Shown here one piece after another: positions 6,721 through 9,890 of a DNA stretch of 9,890 nucleotides (position 1 is its first letter; every line of letters starts with the position of its first letter). The notes under the pieces were generated by a model. It did not search any database. It was not told the origin of the DNA and was given only the letters and a program-made list of their open reading frames with translations. The position numbers were made by a program, and so were the translations under genes. This DNA comes from Treponema sp. GTDB lineage: Bacteria > Spirochaetota > Spirochaetia > Treponematales > UBA12059. The stretch lies in contig JAAYUR010000217.1 of assembly GCA_012517645.1 (NCBI GenBank), forward strand, positions 1 to 9,890, in the 5' to 3' direction.

Positions 6721-7230
6721 ATGTACCGAACCTGTCGAACCCGCAACGTCGCATTCGCCCTCGCCCTCGCCGCCGTCCTGGCGGCTTACCCCCTTGCCGC
6801 CCAAGCCCCGGCGCCCCGGACACTCTTCGTTTACGACGAGGTGAACGACCAGACAAAACCCTATATCGCCCACTTCCGGGAGGCCTTCGCCGCCTCCGGC
6901 ATACCCTTCGACGAGGCGGCGGCCGGGGACCTCAAGTCCCGGGACCTCTCCCGGTACGACGTGTTGGTGATCCACGGGATCGTCCAGGCCTTCAACGGAA
7001 AATCTCCCGTCCGGGACTGGCTCAAGACCAAACCCGCGATCTCCGGGAAACGGGTCTACCTATTCGTCACCGCGAACCGCTGGTTCCTGGAAAACCTGTT
7101 CCGGGACCTGTCGAGCTTATTGGAGAAGTCCGGCGCCAAGCCCGTGGACGCCGTCTCCATGGCCACCAAGGACACCGACGACGCGGCGGAGAAGGCGGCG
7201 GTGAAGAGCTTCGTGGGCAGGGTGAGGTAG
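6721..7230 (+). CDS. Exported flavodoxin-fold protein of unknown function
   Basis: The protein has 169 residues. Residues 1-29 form a signal peptide with an alanine-rich core and LAAQA before P30, so the roughly 140-residue mature protein is periplasmic. The mature part follows flavodoxin order: beta strand TLFVYDE (34-40), a helix, SRYDVLVIHGIVQAFNGK (77-94, the 'YDvvvigspvy' position), then a helix and SGKRVYLFVTANRW (108-121). The phosphate-binding (S/T)xTGxT loop of FMN-binding flavodoxins is absent; the equivalent stretch reads EVNDQT (40-45). FMN binding is therefore doubtful and no redox role can be assumed. It could equally be an unrelated Rossmann-like protein. The start is supported by AGGAG 5 nt upstream, the site that lies inside the inverted repeat. 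It follows the hydrolase by 163 nt. Confidence 0.72.
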   Translation: MYRTCRTRNVAFALALAAVLAAYPLAAQAPAPRTLFVYDEVNDQTKPYIAHFREAFAASGIPFDEAAAGDLKSRDLSRYDVLVIHGIVQAFNGKSPVRDWLKTKPAISGKRVYLFVTANRWFLENLFRDLSSLLEKSGAKPVDAVSMATKDTDDAAEKAAVKSFVGRVR

Positions 7231-7303
7231 GGGGCGCGATCGCGAGACGGGACTCCGAGCACCGCGAAGTCCGATCTCTCGGAGCCTTGAAGCACCCGGA
7301 CAT

Positions 7304-7308
7304 GGAGG
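7304..7308 (+). promoter_or_regulatory. Shine-Dalgarno that fixes the GTG start of the phosphoesterase
   Basis: GGAGG at 7304-7308 lies 5 nt before GTG 7314. It overlaps the in-frame ATG at 7302, which has no Shine-Dalgarno of its own. The GTG is therefore the likelier start, and it places a lipoprotein signal directly at the N-terminus. Confidence 0.7.
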
Positions 7309-7313
7309 CATTC

Positions 7314-8312
7314 GTGGCTGGAAACCTCACATTCGCTCGATGGTTATCGTTCATCGCGCCCTTGTTCCTTTTGGTGACTTCCTGCCCTTCCGGGGAACTG
7401 TTCGCTCCGTCGATAAGCGAAATTGCGGAAATCATGGAAGAGCCCGCAGGAACGCCGGTCCGATTCTCCGTAGCCGCGGACATGAGATCCTTCGTCGGGC
7501 CGACCGAGTTCCGCGGCCTCCTGGATTCCCTGGCCGCGAAAGGCGCCGGCGAATTCCTGGTGAGCCCCGGAGACATCGATCCCCCGGATCAAGTATATGG
7601 CGCCATCCATGAAAAGCTCGACGCCTCGTTTCCCTGGTATCCGCTGGTAGGCAACCATGAGGCGGAGACTCCGCAGGACATGGACTTTCTACGGGCTTTC
7701 CCGGTCAAATCGCAGTATTCCGTGGCTAACTTCAGGGGCGGACCCTCCGGGGCGGAAGAGTCCTGCTATTCCTTCGATCTCGGCAACGCCCATCTGGTGT
7801 TCCTGAACGAGTACTATGACGGAGTCTCCGACATCGGACTGGATCCCCCGCCCTCGGATCCGATGGCCGGCACCATATCCGCGGGCTTGCTCGAGTGGCT
7901 GCGGACCGATCTGGAGTCCGCGACCCTCCGCGCTCCCGCCTTTATCCTGGTCTTCGGGCACGAACCCCTCTGGCCCATGCCGGACGAGACCACCGGGCGC
8001 CTCCGCCACGACGGTACCAGCCTGGATGCACATCCCGACGAGGTCAGGAGCTTCATCTACCTGCTTCAGGAGCACGGCGTAACCGCGTATGTCTGCGGAC
8101 ATACGCACAATTTCAGCGCGATCTTGGTGGACGAGGTACCCCAAATCGACGTCGGGCACGGTAGGGGCGACGCGGACACGGGTGCGCCGAGCACCTACTT
8201 ACTGTTCGACCTCCACGACAACTTGGTCAAGATTTCGGTTTTTCGCGATCTGGGGGTACCGGACGGTACCTATGAACTCGCGCGCGAGATCCGGTTGTTG
8301 AGCAGACGCTGA
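7314..8312 (+). CDS. Calcineurin-like metallophosphoesterase lipoprotein
   Basis: The product has 332 residues from GTG 7314. The N-terminus is a lipoprotein signal (LTFARWLSFIAPLFLL then VTSC, Cys 24), so the enzyme is membrane-anchored outside the cytoplasm. Metallophosphoesterase blocks appear in order: block I D56-M57-R58, block II GDIDPPD (86-92), block III GNHE (113-116), block IV GHEP (215-218) and block V GHTH (262-265). These bind a two-metal centre that hydrolyses phosphate esters; the substrate cannot be read from the sequence. Block I has Arg where the classical DxH has His, a variant that as far as I know also occurs in other members of this superfamily. The same frame stays open upstream to 6705, but that part only shadows the flavodoxin-like gene. 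It follows that gene by 83 nt and converges on the tRNA. Confidence 0.9.
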   Translation: MAGNLTFARWLSFIAPLFLLVTSCPSGELFAPSISEIAEIMEEPAGTPVRFSVAADMRSFVGPTEFRGLLDSLAAKGAGEFLVSPGDIDPPDQVYGAIHEKLDASFPWYPLVGNHEAETPQDMDFLRAFPVKSQYSVANFRGGPSGAEESCYSFDLGNAHLVFLNEYYDGVSDIGLDPPPSDPMAGTISAGLLEWLRTDLESATLRAPAFILVFGHEPLWPMPDETTGRLRHDGTSLDAHPDEVRSFIYLLQEHGVTAYVCGHTHNFSAILVDEVPQIDVGHGRGDADTGAPSTYLLFDLHDNLVKISVFRDLGVPDGTYELAREIRLLSRR

Positions 8313-8443
8313 TTCGGAGCGGAAGCAGGGCGACACCCGCTCAACGGATCCCGCACGCCGAGTTATTTTGGCGCCCTTGCCTCGTTTTGCGCTCATCGAT
8401 TCGTGCGAAGCTCTACGTGCGCGCCCTTCGAATCCAGTGCTCC
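8313..8443. other. Gene-free spacer with a tRNA-like inverted fragment
   Basis: No credible gene lies between the phosphoesterase stop and the tRNA terminator. The spacer has a direct repeat GCGCCCTT (8371-8378 and 8421-8428), a short TTCG-TG-CGAA dyad near 8400, and an inverted copy of tRNA-Lys sequence at 8427-8440. No plus-strand terminator for the phosphoesterase is clear, apart from the tRNA terminator hairpin, which may work weakly in both directions. The stretch may be a dispersed intergenic repeat, which one sequence cannot show. Confidence 0.4.
8427..8440 (+). repeat. 14-bp inverted copy of the tRNA-Lys T-arm
   Basis: Positions 8427-8440 (TTCGAATCCAGTGC) are the exact reverse complement of 8491-8504 within the tRNA gene. 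They therefore read like the tRNA T-loop, T-stem and first acceptor bases, but on the opposite strand. The arms flank the tRNA terminator and match no further on either side. Confidence 0.8.
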
Positions 8444-8444
8444 T

Positions 8445-8474
8445 AAAAATAAGCAACCCCGGCTGGCGCCGGGG
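8445..8474 (-). terminator. Intrinsic terminator of the tRNA-Lys gene
   Basis: On the minus strand CCCCGGC-GCCA-GCCGGGG (8474-8457) forms a perfect 7-bp GC stem with a 4-nt loop. It is followed by TTGCTTATTTTT (8456-8445) and lies 10 nt beyond the tRNA 3' end. In the plus direction it is followed only by CGTTTC, so termination there would be weak. Confidence 0.88.
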
Positions 8475-8484
8475 CGTTTCATGT

Positions 8485-8557
8485 TGAGCCGCACTGGATT
8501 CGAACCAGTGACCCACGCCTTAAAAGGGCGTTGCTCTACCTACTGAGCTAGCGGCCC
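8485..8557 (-). tRNA. tRNA-Lys (anticodon TTT)
   Basis: A full 73-nt cloverleaf reads on the minus strand. The 7-bp acceptor is GGGCCGC/GCGGCTC with one G-T pair. The D-arm is GCTC/GAGC. The anticodon stem is ACGCC/GGCGT around loop CTTTTAA, with anticodon TTT at 8524-8522. The variable loop has 5 nt (GGGTC). The T-arm is ACTGG-TTCGAAT-CCAGT and the discriminator is A. CCA is not encoded, since ACA follows, so it must be added by the CCA enzyme. The gene has its own promoter and terminator and is a single-gene unit. Confidence 0.97.
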
Positions 8558-8570
8558 GAACCGGACTTTT

Positions 8571-8600
8571 AGACTATCGGAACGGGGCGGGGAGTGTCAA
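8571..8600 (-). promoter_or_regulatory. Sigma-70-type promoter of tRNA-Lys
   Basis: On the minus strand a consensus -35 TTGACA (8600-8595) is followed after 18 nt by TAGTCT (8576-8571) as the -10. Transcription would start about 6-8 nt before the mature 5' end at 8557, leaving only a very short leader for RNase P to remove. Confidence 0.65.
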
Positions 8601-8662
8601 CGCGGGGCTCCCGAAAGGCCGGAATCCATGACTACTCCGAGCGGAGGGAGCGCCGAACCCCT

Positions 8663-9814
8663 TCAGTACCGGAAATCGATCGCGAAATCCAGGTTGAACA
8701 CCGGGCGCTGGCCGGGCTCCAGACCCAGCTCCTTCCCATACATGGCCAGGCTGAGGTCGAAGACCTGGAGGTCCAGGCCGAAGCCCGCGGAGGGCAGGGC
8801 GTCCCGGATTCCCGCCCTGAGGCTCAGGATCTCCAGCACGACCACCTCGGCCCCCAGGCTGAGCTCCAGGATCGGGTTGCGGTCCAGGATCCGGAAGAGC
8901 CCCCAGATGTTGCGGTAATCCGCCAGCAGGGTAAGCTCGCTTCCCGTCCGGGCCAGGAAGAGCCACCGGGGGTTCCAGCGGAACCCCAGAGACAGGTCAA
9001 TGGGCATTAGGTCCGTGGTCGTCGATATCTTGTTGGCCGTGGGATTGGCCTTGAATCCGTTATAGCTCGTGTAGGACGAGGCGATGTAGGGCGTGAAGGC
9101 GTCCCGGGCGGTCAAGGCCAGGGCGTAGTCCCCGAAGATCCAGATCGCGCCCAGGTCCACCCCCAGCCCCGTCACGATATTGAAGGGGATGCCCCCGAAA
9201 ATGTCGTTAAACGCCGTCTGGACATCCGTGAGGGCGCCGGACCAGGCGAATTCGTTCCGTAGGAAGCCCTTGAGCGCGATGCCGAGGTCCAGGAGGTTCC
9301 CCTCACCCAGATCGAGGCGCTTGGCGTAGCCGCCGGTCAGGAGGAGTTCCTCCCCGAAGGTCATGAAGGAGGTCGTGATCGAGGGGGCGTTTACGATCAC
9401 GTAGGTTCGGTTGAAGATCCCGATCCCCAGGCCCTTGCCCACGTAGCCCAGGGCGACGGGAGTGGCCAGGTCCATGGACGTGTAGAGCCGCCCCGCCGGG
9501 TCCAGGAGGCTGGTCAGGTTGGAGAGGATGTCCGTGCCGCCCAGGGCCATGTTGGCTATATCGAAGATGGGGCCCTCGGCGTTCAGGGCTATCCGGGAGT
9601 ACATCCACTCGCCCTCCGCGGACGCCAGTCCCGCGGGACTCGTGAAGAGCGAGTCGAATCCGGCGAGATCCGCCGCGTGGAGGCCGCCTATCGCGGCCCT
9701 GCGAGGAGAAACGGGGACGCCGGGTGGTGCGGCGGTTTGGGCGGAGAGGGGGAGACAGAGGAACATGGATATCGTGAACATGACTACCGAAAGGGTAATT
9801 TTTTTGATTCGCAT
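8663..9814 (-). CDS. Outer-membrane beta-barrel protein (PorV/TraF-like type)
   Basis: The protein has 383 residues. The signal peptide (MRIKKITLSVVMFTISMFLC..LPLSA, about residues 1-25) is followed by a mature N-terminus RRAAIGGLHAADLAGFDSLFTSPAGLA. This asymmetric 'single helix plus SPAGLA' opening is typical of PorV/TraF/FadL-like barrel proteins of Bacteroidetes and spirochaetes. The rest alternates short amphipathic strands with turns (for example VALGYVGKGLGIGIFNRTY, LSLGFRWNPRWLFLARTG, LELSLGAEVVVLEILSLRAGI). It ends in FNLDFAIDFRY, with the terminal aromatic residue typical of BAM substrates. The transported substrate, if any, is unknown. The start at 9814 is chosen because GGGAG (9824-9820) lies 5 nt upstream. 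The in-frame ATG at 9829 would add five residues, has no ribosome site, and overlaps the stop of the gene before it. Confidence 0.8.
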   Translation of the reverse strand: MRIKKITLSVVMFTISMFLCLPLSAQTAAPPGVPVSPRRAAIGGLHAADLAGFDSLFTSPAGLASAEGEWMYSRIALNAEGPIFDIANMALGGTDILSNLTSLLDPAGRLYTSMDLATPVALGYVGKGLGIGIFNRTYVIVNAPSITTSFMTFGEELLLTGGYAKRLDLGEGNLLDLGIALKGFLRNEFAWSGALTDVQTAFNDIFGGIPFNIVTGLGVDLGAIWIFGDYALALTARDAFTPYIASSYTSYNGFKANPTANKISTTTDLMPIDLSLGFRWNPRWLFLARTGSELTLLADYRNIWGLFRILDRNPILELSLGAEVVVLEILSLRAGIRDALPSAGFGLDLQVFDLSLAMYGKELGLEPGQRPVFNLDFAIDFRY

Positions 9815-9828
9815 GGCGTCTCCCGTCA

Positions 9829-9890
9829 TTAAAGGGCGTCGAACATCGTGGTTAGGGCATCGAGAAGCGGATCATCCGGCCACTGGGCCG
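9829..9890 (-). CDS. C-terminal end of an upstream gene (partial)
   Basis: The last 19 codons of a minus-strand frame enter from the right edge and read AQWPDDPLLDALTTMFDAL, then TAA at 9831-9829. Codon choice resembles the neighbours and the end is 14 nt before the barrel-protein start, as in an operon. Too little is visible to name it. The alternative is that this is non-coding leader, since the frame is only 60 nt long. Confidence 0.45.
   Translation of the reverse strand, partial: AQWPDDPLLDALTTMFDAL

Noticed and set aside
7235..7244. CGCGATCGCG palindrome, containing the HIP1-like octamer GCGATCGC
   Set aside because: It is a short GC-rich palindrome that is expected now and then. I noted only this one and see no sign of function.
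7253..7284. Inverted repeat CTCCGAG / CTCGGAG between the flavodoxin-like and phosphoesterase genes
   Set aside because: It has a 7-bp stem with an 18-nt loop, no T-tract, and does not cover the ribosome site. It is too weak to call a terminator or switch.
6705..7313. Upstream part of the open frame that ends at 8312
   Set aside because: It overlaps the flavodoxin-like gene in another frame and is Arg/Pro-rich. The phosphoesterase signal peptide and Shine-Dalgarno place the true start at 7314.
8199..8516. Minus-strand frame running out of the tRNA
   Set aside because: It starts inside the tRNA-Lys gene, crosses its terminator and ends antisense to the phosphoesterase. It is a chance frame.

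Overview
The window is GC-rich chromosomal DNA, judged by eye, from a Gram-negative bacterium. It has lipoprotein signals, exported periplasmic proteins, an outer-membrane beta-barrel protein, and C/G-rich third codon positions. The lipoprotein cysteine sites (FGGC, VTSC) and the general style of the exported proteins suggest a high-GC spirochaete or relative. This is an inference from impression, because no phylogenetic marker is present.

Layout. Positions 1-3885 (minus) are one continuous reading frame of 1,295 codons that runs off the left edge. It encodes a very large lipoprotein built from about twelve Ig-like modules of roughly 100-117 residues. A divergent intergenic region (3886-4221) separates it from a plus-strand NtrC-type sigma-54-dependent response regulator (4222-5628, with an alternative start at 4069). 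Three exported proteins follow on the plus strand: a dienelactone-hydrolase-family alpha/beta hydrolase (5769-6557), a small flavodoxin-fold protein without a recognisable FMN loop (6721-7230), and a calcineurin-like metallophosphoesterase lipoprotein (7314-8312). Facing them on the minus strand are a tRNA-Lys(TTT) at 8485-8557 with its own promoter and intrinsic terminator, an outer-membrane barrel protein (8663-9814), and the last codons of an upstream gene (9829-9890).

How the parts relate. Nearly every protein here acts in the envelope or periplasm; the regulator is the cytoplasmic exception. No partner histidine kinase and no convincing sigma-54 (-24/-12) promoter was seen, so the regulator's targets are unknown. 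The plus-strand exported genes lie in the same direction, but the gaps of 163 and 83 nt suggest they are only partly co-transcribed.

The signals most worth a second look are three. A perfect 9-bp inverted repeat buries the ribosome binding site of the flavodoxin-like gene, with a near-consensus -10 box in its loop. A 14-bp inverted copy of the tRNA-Lys T-arm lies just past the tRNA terminator. The giant lipoprotein shows a higher-order two-module repeat. I see no CRISPR array, insertion sequence, rRNA or complete mobile element, and no obvious multi-gene defence or biosynthetic system.
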